A DNA stretch of 64,000 nt from Raphanus sativus (Eukaryota; Streptophyta; Magnoliopsida; Brassicales; Brassicaceae): assembly GCF_000801105.2 (NCBI RefSeq), contig NC_079518.1:19820800-19884799 (forward strand), in the 5' to 3' direction. Position numbers and translations under genes: made by a program. Below are positions 22,736 through 33,990 of this stretch, piece by piece; position 1 is the stretch's first letter; every line of letters starts with the position of its first letter. The notes under the pieces are model-generated. The model was not told the origin of the DNA, did no database searches, and saw only the letters and a program-made list of their open reading frames with translations.

Positions 22736-23600
22736 AAGTCGATGCAGACTCTCCAGTTTCCGTTCTTTTTCTTGACGACGACCGGGTTGGCGAGCCAGTC
22801 TGGGTACTGAACCTCGCGAATAGATCTTATTTTAGTAGTTTATCTACCTCGTCGTTCACTGCTTTGGCCCTTTCTGGTCATAGTTTTCTTTGTTTCTGTT
22901 TGATCAGCTTGAACGTCGGGTCGACGTTCAGATTGTGAGATGCAATGTCGACGTCGATTCCGGGAATATCGGATGTGACCATGCAAATGTATGGATATTC
23001 TTTTTTAGGGAAATTATTAGATCGTTCCTGATTTTTGGATGGAGATTGCTTCCGATGTTAACGCATTTTTTCGGTGAGCGGTCATTTAGGGAATGGTGCT
23101 CGAAAGATCTTTTTAGGGATCTCTCACCAAGGGGTCCGGAACTATATGTTGGTTCGTTCCTTTTAGGAAAATATTTTGATATCCTGCCATGTAGCAGGAT
23201 CGTGACTGCTTTTGGCTTCCGTAAATGGTTTTCTCTCCCGTTGGGGATACAAATTTTACACATTGATGGTAAATCGAGGGGACCACTTTCTTACGGTGGA
23301 GCCACGGTCGTTCTAAGATGGCATCGAAAGGTGAGAGATCGTCCATTACAGAGAATTCGGTTTCTAGCTCTATATCATGTGTTTTGGCTATCATTGTTAC
23401 AGTTCCTAACGGTTGCACCCTGCTTCCTTCGAAACTAAAGAGGAGGGGGGGGGGGGGCTTCATGGTTGATTATTATATCAAGTCGGTTAATTTTCTCGAG
23501 GGTTTCTCACGAAAGGATGTTGGATACGCTTCCAGTATCGACAAGGATCCTCAAGAATGTTATTCCGGCGAGCTCTAATGCGATGATCAGAGTGTCGTCG
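22736..23600 (-). pseudogene. Tat-type protease and RT N-terminus, broken frame
   Basis: Fragments LVDTGSVSNILS (active-site Asp present, followed by an in-frame TGA in place of a Arg codon), then LFSFEGSRVQPLGTVTM, FDAILERPWLHRKKVVPSIY, then RT IHTFAWSHP, YPDWLANPVVVKKKNGNWRV. This is the expected order for a Tat/Ogre-lineage pol. The RT palm motif, RNase H and integrase are absent. A run of 12-13 C in the coding strand (plus-strand G run at 23444-23457) interrupts the coding sequence and may itself be a length error. Confidence 0.75.
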
Positions 23601-23851
23601 TGAGGTGTGTCGAGCTTAGCGTTTTCATGTTGGGAGAAGGTTATCGTGCTTCTATTCGAAGCTGCTTTCTTCGATCGGCGATCGTCCTCCCATTACAGGG
23701 GCGGGGGCGGGGGCGATGTTCACGGTATTATTGAAGGTTGCAGATCGTTTCGATCTCGATCCATTGAATTCATGTCTGGGTTGATTAGGATCCATAATCA
23801 TGTTTAGAAATCCTAGATCCGTTTCTTAGCAAGGATGCCTTTCGTTTATCT

Positions 23852-23870
23852 TCCCCCGCAGTCGGGGCCA
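23852..23870 (-). promoter_or_regulatory. Primer-site-like sequence of the Tat element
   Basis: On the minus strand TGGCCCCGACTGCGGGGGA followed by AGATAAACGAAAGG. It occupies the place of the TGGCGCCG-type primer site just inside the LTR, with one C for G change. The LTR-like block lies to its right. Confidence 0.6.
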
Positions 23871-23871
23871 A

Positions 23872-24392
23872 AATATAGATCCTAAAATCCACACTAAGTA
23901 TTTGATAGTGTTTGTAATGTAAACTAGCGAATGGAAAGGATGTAGGCTACGATGTCCTTAGAACACAACGATGTAATCGGAAATCGGTTGACATAAATAG
24001 ACTTTTATTGAGTAAGAGATCGGTTACAATGAATGTAAATTAGATTCAACACTACAAAGGAAATCAAGTAAGAATAGATTTAAAACGATGTGAAAGGAGG
24101 TCGATGTGTATAATGTGCTCTCTCTAGGGTTTTCGACGTGTCCTTCTCTTTGATCTCATTTCCCTTTTATAATAGCATCCTCCATCTTTCCCGCAACCAA
24201 TTTCGCGATTTCTGGACTTTTGAGGACTTCGTCTCGACCTCGCCTATCTCGTTGTGGGATTCTGTCTATGCGGCCTACTTTCTCAATGCTGGCCCATCTA
24301 AAGAATGAACCAAAATTGGGTCCAAGACTACCCACCCGGACAGCACCAGCTGCGTTTAACCCCCTCCCCCTCCCCTCCCCCCTTTGATGACA
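23872..24392 (-). mobile_element. Tat element 5' LTR (boundaries approximate)
   Basis: On the minus strand it starts TGTCATCAAAGGGG at 24392, contains a TATA box (ATTATAAAAGGG, near 24165-24176) and ends next to the primer-site-like sequence at 23870. The 3' edge is not fixed because I cannot find a clean CA beside the primer site. The start carries a long G-rich tract (24382-24360). Confidence 0.55.
24360..24382 (-). other. G-quadruplex-type motif
   Basis: On the minus strand four G runs of 6, 4, 5 and 5 bases are separated by single A residues. This fits the strictest quadruplex patterns (four runs of at least four G, loops of one). It lies ten bases inside the presumed LTR start of the Tat element. 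Confidence 0.85.
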
Positions 24393-25421
24393 AATTGTAA
24401 GGGCCCTGTTCCCATGGATCTTGCTTTAACGTTAACATTGCTTTTGTTCAATCCAATACTTCATTTATTTCAAGACCGAAGTTCTTAAAAGTAACTAAAC
24501 TGAAAAAAAACTGAATAACATAACACTAGTTTAGAAATCATAGTGAAAAGTGTTAAAATAACAAAAGAACCAAAGTAGATAGCTCCATATGGACTTCTAT
24601 TCATGCTCCCTCTCGAACGTACCTGCAACAGGAGGGGATGAGTATTGGTCTACTTAGTGAGGGTGGATTCTAGGAACCCACAAACTCATCTCAATATAAG
24701 TAAGAAAACCAGCTCAGTCATAAGTTAATAGAATCTAGAATGCATCAAACAACTTATACCTTTAGGAATTAGGCTCACAGACGTCCCACCTTGTGTCGGA
24801 CAACCCCACGGGTACATCCTGTTAGCCTACTTTTCTGCAGCTTCCTATATGACTCCCTAGTCACGGCCCGGTGGCCCCTTTCATCATTTTCTACCTTTCG
24901 GTCATGATAGTAACTTATGCCTTGACTCGGAATTGCCTTGATCTTATGATCCCCTATCATTAACTCATTACCTCTTTCTAGATGCCACCCGTTCTCGGTG
25001 TCTAAGCATCACATCATACATTATTACTCATTATTATTAACTGACTATTTTTCATCATTACTCATCATTGACCCATAATGGTTCATCATAAAACACAATT
25101 GGTTCCCTTTAAACATCTTATTTCATTTTAGGTGCCTTTTCATCACAACATAACAATCAACCTAAATCTCGCACACATCAAATCATTCACATTTAAACAT
25201 AGACGATAATAACAAAGGACTAGTGCCCTGATGGCTTACACGACATGATACAAGTTCATGTCTGGGTCCTCATATTAGCCTTACTCGACGTCATGGGTCC
25301 ATATCTAAAGAAGAGGAAAGTTTCTACATTGCCACTACATATTTGTACTCTCACACTCAACAAGAATGGAAAAAAGTATTAGAGATCAGATCTATTACAA
25401 CCAATCATAAACCATGGAGAC
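24393..25421. other. No recognisable gene; repeat-like
   Basis: About 1 kb with no supported coding frame. Phrases such as those at 24630-24700 and 24780-24990 resemble LTR or leader sequence of plant gypsy elements, but I cannot define ends or a family. Confidence 0.4.
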
Positions 25422-26657
25422 TGATATGCTCAAATTAACATTTAAGCTACTCTCTCAAATAAGAGGATCATTGTAGTACTTAATGATCGAATCCACATGA
25501 ACTGGGGTTCACACAATAGACTTATGGTTCCACACTAGCTAAGCTAGAAGGATGAAAACAATAAAACCAAACAATAAATAGATAAGTTATGTAACAGATG
25601 AGAATAAGCTAGATTTGTGGAATCCAAACAGGTAATCCAAAAAATAAATCAAGAGTGCCAACGGTTTAATTAGGTTCAATTCAAGAACTCGAATATCAAT
25701 AGTAAGTTATCCAACTCTCGTTGTGGTAAACTATCAGATTTGTAATATTATGAATCAAACAAGCATTAAATCCAATTTGATATTGTTCAAGTTAATCCTA
25801 GAAAAAGTCATTTGTAATATGATGAATCAAACAAGCATTAAATCCAATTTGATATTGTTCAAGTTAATCCTAGAAAAAGTCTCGCTGTGAATATGTATTT
25901 AGTCTAGCAGGATTCGGGTTCCATCAATCAATTAAACTCTAGTTTCTCTCATTTGTCCTATGATCCTAGGTTCAAGTTAATTACTCTAGATCCTAGTATT
26001 ACAAATCATACTAGTGTAGAAATCTTTGAATGACTGCAGCAATCAATCTATTTTCAGTCTGACATTACACTAATGAAATCCTAAATATAACAGAGTGATT
26101 ACTAGACATGATAATAATGAGAACACAATCAAAGACTGAATAGATATCATAGATAAATCCACATGAGTTACAGGAAGACTCCGAAAAAGTTCTTCTATTG
26201 TCTCCATTCTTAAAACAAAGCTTAAAAGAAATGTAGCCTAAACAGTAGTTGGAAAATAAACTAATAGGTTAAAACATGTTCAAGTTCTTTTTGCAAATAG
26301 GGAAACTTCTAGCCAAAATGCATTTCTTGAAACTTGATAAAACCTTTATAGTGATGACTTAGGAGGACCTATGGTTGTCAGAGGTGGTGGATGCCATATA
26401 GGGTTCGTGTCTTGACGGTTAAGGATCTCTAGAAAATTTTGTTAGGATTTCTCTGATGAAAAAAAGAAAGATTATCTCCTATTTATAAGGAAAGTGGAAG
26501 GAAACCTTAGAATGTTTCCTTTTTGGATTCCAATAAATACTTTGGCTTCGACTTCGAATATTATGGAAATGGCCGATAGAAAATAACTAATTTACATAAA
26601 TTGACTTAAATGACAGCATTAAAAGTCTTTAAAGTTACAAAAGACTTGGATATATCA
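25422..26657 (-). mobile_element. Athila-like LTR, possibly solo
   Basis: On the minus strand it starts TGATATATCC at 26657 and ends AGCATATCA at 25422, with the same TGATA/TATCA ends and nearly the same length (1236 bp) as the Athila LTR at 13304-14451. A TATA box (TTATAAATAGG) lies near 26477-26487. No primer site follows at the left and the 5-base flanks (GAGAC, ACATG) do not match, so a truncated or rearranged copy is as likely as a solo LTR. Confidence 0.5.
25739..25882. repeat. 72-bp tandem duplication
   Basis: Units 25739-25810 and 25811-25882 differ by one internal base (T to G) and the last base. It lies within the LTR-like block. Confidence 0.95.
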
Positions 26658-26954
26658 ACATGAAGGCGATCATTTTTTCTTTTTCATGTATTCAACTGAG
26701 AGTTTTGGGTGATTTGTATTAAATTAAAAATCCACTGTTATTTAAACATGAATTTTAAAAACTCATTTTAAATTCACTGTTATTAAACTAGATATTTCGT
26801 AAAGTACTCTGAAATCCACTGTTATTGAAAATATTTTAAATTGTGGAGTTTTAAAGTTTTCAGATGATTTTAAAGTGTTTGGGTGAAGTTTCTTAGTTAA
26901 AAAAAAAAGTTAAAACTCAAATCCCATAATTTTAGGTGATATTCAAGAGTACTT
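26658..26954. repeat. Short region with recurrent CCACTGTTATT motif
   Basis: The motif TCCACTGTTATT or TTCACTGTTATT occurs three times at roughly 40-bp steps between about 26730 and 26825, each followed by A/T-rich sequence. It could be the subterminal part of a small DNA transposon. I see no inverted ends or gene. Confidence 0.4.
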
Positions 26955-27203
26955 TAACAACAATCACTTATATATACCCAAAAGGCCTTACAAGCAACCA
27001 ACAGAAAGGAACATAAAGTTCCATCAGCCATCAAAAGACGAATTGGCACATTAACTAATAGAGCATCAACTCCTAACAGAGGAGGACCAAAAAAGAATAC
27101 TCTAACGCTCTGCTAACCATCAGATGAATTTCTTTCACTCGTGTAAAGGTGATCCAGCCATCTTGGATGCCCAACAGCCACATAAGACTGATAAAGACCT
27201 AGG

Positions 27204-27746
27204 TGTTAGGGTATTTTTGTGTAGGATCGTTTAAGTGCTACGGAACACTAGAGGATTTGTATGAAAGCAAGAGAAATCGTAAACTAGAAGATGTTATTGA
27301 GTGTTTGAATCGGGACTACAATGTTTGGGTGTATGAACCCTAGTTCTAGTCGCCTAAACTCTAATCTTCTAGTGTCCGAAAGTCGATCTTAGGTGTTTAA
27401 ACCTTTATTGGTTATTTGAATCTCGTTTGGGTGTTGAACCCGGGTTTGATTCAAATGGTAAGGAATGTTTTGCCACTTGTGCTAGTGGATCCCTTATTCT
27501 AGGGTTTGAGCTCCCCTTTTATAGTTGTAGATGTCGGCTTCAAGTAATAGAACTCTTCCATAATCGGAAAAATGGAAGTTTCCCCTTAGGTAGAAAACTT
27601 CTATTTTGCTCCAAGGGGTCGGTCCGATCTAGGGGTCGGACCTAAGGCAGGGGTCGGTCCCTGGTTTCTTCTCGAGCAAGGGTCTGGAAATCGAGGACCT
27701 ATCCGGAAGCTGGAGAAAACTTATGTCTGGATATTTTTCCCCAACA
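27204..27746 (-). mobile_element. Solo LTR with perfect 5-bp target duplication
   Basis: 543 bp, minus strand, TGTTGGGG...CCCTAACA ends. A TATA box (CTATAAAAGGGG) lies near 27515-27526. The flanks are CTAGG on both sides (27199-27203 and 27747-27751). There is no internal sequence, so this is the product of LTR-LTR recombination. It sits in the RNase H end of the LINE, whose frame resumes cleanly on the other side. Confidence 0.93.
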
Positions 27747-30700
27747 CTAGGGACCTCACAATTTGTGCGATGAAAGACGCACATCTGACTGAAGCCGGCA
27801 ATCCAATCCGTAGCTCCCATGCCTCAAACGTTCGCAACTCTCTTTTCATCTCATGTGCTTCAAATTGCAAGACAGGCCACAAACCCGGTTTTTCAATTGC
27901 CTCAACGAAATCACCAAAAGTTGAGAGAAAGATAACCTTGGTTTTCCTTAGGCTCTTCATACTTTCTAAAACCCACATCCAAACTTGCAACTTTGCTTCA
28001 CCCACTGACTTGACATTCGAAAAGGCTCTCCTGCTGTGCATCAGCACTTTTTCGTTCTCATCTTTAACAATCCAAGCCATACCCACTTCCTGAGAACACT
28101 TAGTCCAGTCCATATCAAACTCGCACAAGACCCAGCCTGATGGAACCGACTGCTTATGACAACTAATACCCATCATTGCAACATCAGCTTCTGCTCTCTC
28201 CATTCCACTTTGCACCTGTTGAGCCAAAAACCAAGCGTCTGTTTCGTCTTTAGCTTTCTTGATGATCTCTTCCGCCTCAAAATATTTACCTTCGAAGATA
28301 AAGGTATTTCTATTCTTCCACAGGTACCAGAGAATCCATGGCCAACATCTAGTAGTTTCAATCTCAAACCTTGCATTCTTACTCAGTTTGAGAAGATATG
28401 CCATGTTTTGATACAGCGAGAACTGACTGAAGCCGCTCCTCAGAGATGGGATATTAGCCAAGGCCCAACATTTCCTTGCCAGATGACAACTAAAGAGCAC
28501 ATGATTTACCGACTCACCTTCACAGCCACATAACTGACATGTCTCATCAAATTTAACACATCTTTCTATTAAGTGAGCAGCGACAGGTAAGGCTTGAGAC
28601 AGAGCTTTCCAAACGAACATTTTGATCTTCGGAGCCGTACTGACCTTCCAGATCTGTGTTTTGAGGGGATTGATCGAAGGCAGTGCTTCAGCTATTCGAC
28701 GAGTCTCTTTACTCTTCTCTTGGAATGCCAACCAGTAACCAGACTTGACAGAGTAGGCCCCTGATTTGTTGAATTTCCATGCCCATAAATCTTCTTTTGA
28801 TGTTATCGGTTGGGTCCTAAGCAGCGTTTGGATGTCTGAAGGAACGAACACCTCTTCTAGGGCTTCCAGATTCCATCTTCTGTTATGAAAGTCAATCAAA
28901 TCCCTCACTCTCAGATTGACATCAAAGGTACAGTTTTGATCCAAGGAGCCCGCACTCCACACCCATCCGTTTCATCTTCAAACAATTTGTCAGTCCACAC
29001 AAAGAAAATTCCCATCCCCAACTCTTTTTTTGCAGTCCCTTCATTAGAAGGTCTCTTCCAAACAACAAGCTTCTCCATGCAAAAGACGGCCTTTCCCCCA
29101 ATTTGGCTTCCAAAAAATCAGAGTTTGGATAGTATCTACTCTTGAGGAATTGTGCCAGTAAGCAGAAAGGCGATGTTAAGATCTTCCAGGCCTGTTTAGC
29201 CAACAAGGCTTGGTTGAAAGCTTCTAGATCCCTAAAGCCCATTCCTCCGTCCTCCTTAGGTAGACATAATTTTTCCCACGCTATCCAATGTATTTTCCGG
29301 ATGTGCGCATCTGATCCCCACCAGAATTTCGCCATGACACTTGATATGTTAGCACAAATTGATTTGGGGAGTTTAAACACCGACATTGGATAGACATGTA
29401 AAGCTGAGGCTGTCATCTTTAATAGTATTTCCTTGCCGCCTGGGGATAACTTTCTTACGTACCAAGCATTCAACCTTCCATTCACTCTTTCCTTTAAGTA
29501 GCTTAGCAATTCAACCTTTGAGCCGCTGAAGCACTCCGGTAACCTAAGATACTTGCTCGAGCCTCCCTCATTTGAAATACCAAGCACTCCTTGTATGGCA
29601 AGTTTTAAGGCCGGGTGAACCTGCAATCCAAAGGAGATCGCTGATTTCTGCAGATTGATAGTTTGGCATGTTGCTCTTCAATAAACCTCAAGCACTGAAT
29701 GCAGAGTCTGGGTTTGGATTAAGGACGCCTTACACATGAAGAGACTATCATCTGCGAACAGAAGATGATGGACTGAGGGTCCCGTGTCAGCAAACCTTAA
29801 CCCCTGGAGCAAACTTAGCCTTTCTGCCCTATTCATTAAGTGCGTTAAACCCTCCGTACACAACACGAACAGGAATGGCGAGAGAGGGTCTCCTTGGCGT
29901 AGTCCACGTTGCAGCCTAATCATTCCAAAAGGCTGGTCATTGACTAGTACCATGAAGGACACCGAAGTAACACAAGCCATGACCATTTTTACCCAAGTAG
30001 AATCAAACCCGAAAGCCTCTAACAAACTTCTGAGATAGCTCCATTCCACCTTGTCATAGGCCTTTGACATGTCCGTTTTTACCACCATGTTTTCATTCAT
30101 GATGCTCGGGTGAACCCTCAATGCATGAACTGCTTCATGTGCAATTGCTATGTTATCTGTGATTAATCTCTCCGCCACAAAGGCTAATTGATTAACCGAG
30201 ATAATATCAGGGAGAATAGGTTGTAGACGCCTCACCAGAACCTTCGATATGGTCTTATACAAGACTGAGCAGAGGCTTATCAGCCGAAGATCCGCCATCG
30301 TTTCAGGTTCCTGTATCTTTGGAAGGAGGCAAAGGTAGGTGAAATTCCAATCTTTCGGCATACACCCCCTCTCAAAGAACTTTTTCACCTCCAGTGTTAC
30401 TTTAGAACCAATCTCTTCCCAGAATTGTGTTGAAAGAACAGTTCCGACATGCCATCCGGACCTGGTGCACTTGAAGCTTTAATACTGAAAACATCACTCT
30501 TAATCTCCTCATCTGAGACTTCTCTCATCAGCTGCAGATTCATTACTTCCGAAATTCTTGGTCTCATTTCCTGGAACAGAGGCTGATAGCTTGGGGCGTT
30601 AGAAGACCTGAAAAGGTCATTGAAGTAGTCCACAGCCACCTGAGCCTTTGCAGCTTCTAACCACTGTTCCACCTCATTAGCGTTTTTAATTTTGAGCAAT

Positions 30701-30893
30701 CTTCGCCTTGCTCTGTTCCCATTCACAGATTCATGGAAAAAGTTCGAATTTCTATCAGCATACATGAGCCATTTTTCCATACTTCTCTGCTGCCAAAAGA
30801 GTTCCTCTTCTTTGTACGCTCTACAGTTTCTTCTTCATCACTCTAATTGCATGCCAACAAGGAAAGTTCCTAGATTGGAACCATTCTAGCCTG

Positions 30894-31589
30894 TAGGCCT
30901 GGGCGTTCAGGTCTTCGGGTCGGGTTCGGGTCGGATTCGGGTCGGTTGTTTTCGGGTCCAGGTTCTTTCCGGTCCTAAATATTTGGATCCAACAGGTACT
31001 TCTAAATTTTTGGGTCGGCTCGAGTCGGTTCTTGATCGGGTCCGGGTCGGTTCGGGTCTGTAATTAAACTACTTGTAAAATATCCATAATTTTTTGGGTC
31101 CGGGTCGGGTTTGGTTATTTAAGATCTAAAAATACAAAAAAACACAAATTTAATCAAATTTAGTCAAAATATGCCATATATATATCTAAAATCTTTCAAA
31201 AATAACTTAGAATAAACTATTAAAACTAAAAAAAAAAATTTGAATTCTAAATTTTACAGTTAAAACTTCATATTACTTGAAAATCTTACAAAAATAAGAA
31301 CAAAGATTGTTAACAAAAAAAAATATTTCGACTAAATCGTAGGATAAAATATAGAAAATAAAACACAACAAAACCTAGTTTTGGATATTAATGTTTTTAA
31401 GTCGGGTATGAATAGGTTCTTGTCGGGTCGGATCTATCTGGGTCGGGTTTTTTCGGGTCCGGGTCTATTTGGGTAGAAAATTTTTGGACCCAACAGGTAC
31501 TTATAAACTTTCGGGTCGGTACCGGTTCGGGTATTTTCGGGTCGGTTTTGGGTTGGGTCTTCGGGTCCAGGTTAAAATGCCCAGGCATA
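30894..31589. mobile_element. hAT-like non-autonomous transposon (GGGTCGG-rich)
   Basis: 696 bp inserted in LINE ORF2. The ends are TAGGCCTGGGC and, inverted, TATGCCTGGGC (10 of 11 match). The 8-bp target duplication CTAGCCTG is perfect (30886-30893 and 31590-31597). Eight-base duplications and TA(G)-type ends indicate the hAT superfamily. Both ends are packed with GGGTCGGGT-type repeats and the middle is AT-rich. No transposase is encoded. Confidence 0.85.
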
Positions 31590-32383
31590 CTAGCCTGTTT
31601 TCAAGTAAATGAATCTTGTCTCTAGCGTTAAAATTCCTCTCCTTTTTCCAAGCGCTTAAAGCTCCCCTGCAGTCTCTCAATCTTTTCGCCACACTTTGGT
31701 TAGCAGACCTCTCCGCCGAACCCCTCCAGGCTTCAATTATCTTATGTTTTACTCCTGGTTGAAACAGAAATTTCTTATCAAACCGGAACTGGCCCCCAGA
31801 TCTGTCTTGATACGCTTGCAATTTCAACAAGACCGGTCTATGATCAGAGCCACGTTTGTCCAAAACAAATTGATTGGACCCAGGGAATTCTCGCCTCCTC
31901 GCTTTATTGCCAAAAGCTCTATCTAAGCAACGTTGGATCCAATTTTTTCATCTCTGACCAGCCCAAGTGAATCTTATCCCAGAAGACTCTAATTCCTCCA
32001 TCCCAAAAACCGACAGCATGTCTCCAAAAGGTTGAAACGATGATTCCGGTCTCAAAGGGCCTCCTGTTTTTTCATCATTTTTGATAATTTCGTTGAAATC
32101 CCCAATCAGGCACCATTTTTCTTTTCTACCGACTCCAGTCCTGCTTATTCTTTCCCATACAATCTCTTTCCCCACCGAGGACGGCTCCCCATATATACAT
32201 GACAGAAAGAAACTAACTTCACCATATTGAACTTGCATATCGATCAAATTCTTATCCGCATACTTAAAATCCAGCTTGATGTCGTTTTTCCAAAATACTG
32301 CCAAGCCCCCACTCAAGCCTCTAGGATCAACCGTGAAAACCCTATCATAACCCAACCACTGCTTTAAATCCACCAAAATGTCT

Positions 32384-33936
32384 CTACACTTCTTTGTCTC
32401 CATCAAGAACATGATCTCCGGAAAATATTTTCGACGTACTTCCCGGAGCCGTTGAATTGTCAGGTCTTGAGTGCGCCCCAATCCCTGGCAATTCCAACTG
32501 AATATGCTCATTTAAAAGGTTGGGCGATCCCTCCCTTGGGATCACCTTTAGGGTTTTAGACTTCGCCGAAACTAGAAGATCCCCAACTTCAGTTTCTACC
32601 TTCCTCTTCTTACTTCCTTCCACTCTCTTCCCTGCCGCTTTATCCCACAGAGTTTCTTCCTCCTTAAATTCCAGTAACAAAGGTCTTGGTTTTCTCTTTG
32701 ATTTTGGAGGACGTCTGCACTGATACGGTTTCTTCTTGGTCCCGGTTGAAGCACAAGGTTCCGAGAAACCAGTGCTAAATACCGTTGAACCCTCAGAAGA
32801 ACCCATATGGATATAACCAAAATTCTCATCAGCACTTTCATCCATGACGACATTGTTAGCATTCCACTTCCCAGCTGTGCCAGCTCTTATTGCAGACGCC
32901 ATCAATTTTTCCTTTGGAACTCTAACCTCTTTCTGCCTCGAGATGATCCCTTTTCCCTATTAAAATCTCGAGACACTATGGGAGGCGCCTCAAGTCTTAA
33001 CACAATACATTGGGGCATAGGATATTTCTCAACGGCTGCAACCGAGCTCCTTTCTCATTCTTCTCTAACTGATATGTCTTCATCATTAGCCAGTGTTAGA
33101 TACTGTCTCATCTCATCCAAAACCTTTTTGACAATTTTTGGTCTCCCTGTCACCACATTAATTCCCACTTGCTCTTCAGTCAGGACCCCAAATAGAGAAT
33201 CTCCTTCTTCTAGGACAGCTTTTTTCAGGCTAATTCCTTTGAAATCATCTGTCGCCTCGCAAGAGCTTCATCTTTTCTTCTCTTCACTACAAGGGGACAG
33301 ATGCTTTGCTCGTGGTTCAGCCTAAAACAAGTAAAACATCTCTTCTGGATTCTTTCGTAGTTGTAATGGATGGTCACCGGTTTTGCTCCTTTGAGGTTGA
33401 CGACCCTTGACGTCTTCAACGGGTTAGCTATCATCTCCCAGCGCCATGATAGCTACCTTCGTATAATAGTTCACTGGAATGTTCCTTATACGAACCCACA
33501 GCATGATGTACTCTAAATAATCATCCGGTGGCTCTTCTACCCACCTCTCTATCGCCAAAGCCCATTCATTACAGGTGTGAACTCCTTTCTCCAAGACATC
33601 TAACAGATCGTGCTCGTGGTCGAAAAAGAACAGGAATCTTTCCCGAGACAGAGCAACCGCTCTACACTTTCCTTCTTTTTGCCATTTTCTCGGCATTCTC
33701 CAAATTAGAGGGGACATCTTCTGACATTCCGGATTTAGCATCCTACCCACCAAACTGAGCTTATTTTTCTCATTCAAACAAAATCCCGGCAGATCCGGCA
33801 TTTCAAAAGGTATTTCTTCTTCCTCCAGAGAGAGCGCCATCAGAGCTCTATCCATGGCCGCCGACATCACTGCAGATGGAAATCGAACTTCAAACTTGAC
33901 GAAATCCAAGTGTTTTTCACCGATCAAATAACCCAA
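32384..33936 (-). pseudogene. LINE ORF1 (DUF4283 plus zinc knuckle), frameshifted
   Basis: N-terminal frame 33936-33424 contains an RNA-binding type DUF4283 domain (FLFFFDHEHDLLDVLEKG, WALAIERWVEEPPDDYLE, LWVRIRNIPVNYYT). After a shift near 33430 the next frame (33434-33225) has the zinc knuckle CFTCFRLNHEQSICPL. A further frame (32905-32384) is basic (RRPPKSKRKPRPLLLEF) and overlaps the ORF2 start by 128 bases. Plant LINE ORF1 proteins bind the element RNA. At least two frameshifts separate the pieces. Confidence 0.8.
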
Positions 33937-33990
33937 AAGATCTCTTGATTAAAACTCAAGACCTAAAAACCCTAGATCTTATCTTCTTTT

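Larger units (their letters stand above)
22733..24392 (-). mobile_element. Degenerate Tat-type Ty3/gypsy retrotransposon
   Basis: Read on the minus strand: an LTR-like block (24392 to about 23872), a primer-site-like sequence (23870-23852), a remnant of gag start near 23775, protease (VDTGSVSNIL near 23540; ILERPWLH and VPSIYHQCVKF in 23463-23113) and the N-terminal part of RT (HTFAWSHP near 22990; NPVVVKKKNGNWRVCIDF near 22790). It stops at about 22733 before the RT catalytic motif. Most of gag is deleted and the frame is broken in several places. Confidence 0.8.
27113..32511 (-). pseudogene. LINE ORF2 (endonuclease, RT, RNase H) with few lesions
   Basis: The start at 32511 reads MSIFSWNCQGLGRTQD, the normal beginning of a plant LINE endonuclease. 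The endonuclease has FLMETKK, GDFNEI and DKRGSDHRPV. The RT (30388-29678) has [18 protein letters not shown] and the catalytic FADD. Then come zf-RVT (SVKSGYW, CQLCGCEGESVNHVLF) and an RNase H-like end finishing GHPRWLD with stop TAG at 27113-27115, on the far side of the solo LTR. Lesions I can place are: in-frame TGA at 31948-31950, a one-base shift near 30425, in-frame TGA at 29678-29680, and a shift near 28940. Two insertions also split it. It makes no functional protein now, but so few lesions point to a fairly young copy. Confidence 0.88.
26955..33990 (-). mobile_element. L1-type LINE, nearly full length, with two nested insertions
   Basis: On the minus strand: 5' end near 33960-33990, ORF1 (33936 to about 32384), ORF2 with endonuclease, RT, zf-RVT and RNase H (32511-27113) and a 3' UTR to about 26955. 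A hAT-like element (30894-31589) and a solo LTR (27204-27746) are inserted in ORF2; removing each leaves a continuous LINE frame. I could not find a clear poly-A tail or target duplication, so both outer ends are approximate. Confidence 0.85.

Noticed and set aside
23690..23715. G-rich tract near 23700 as a second quadruplex
   Set aside because: Only three runs of four or five G are present; a fourth run is lacking.
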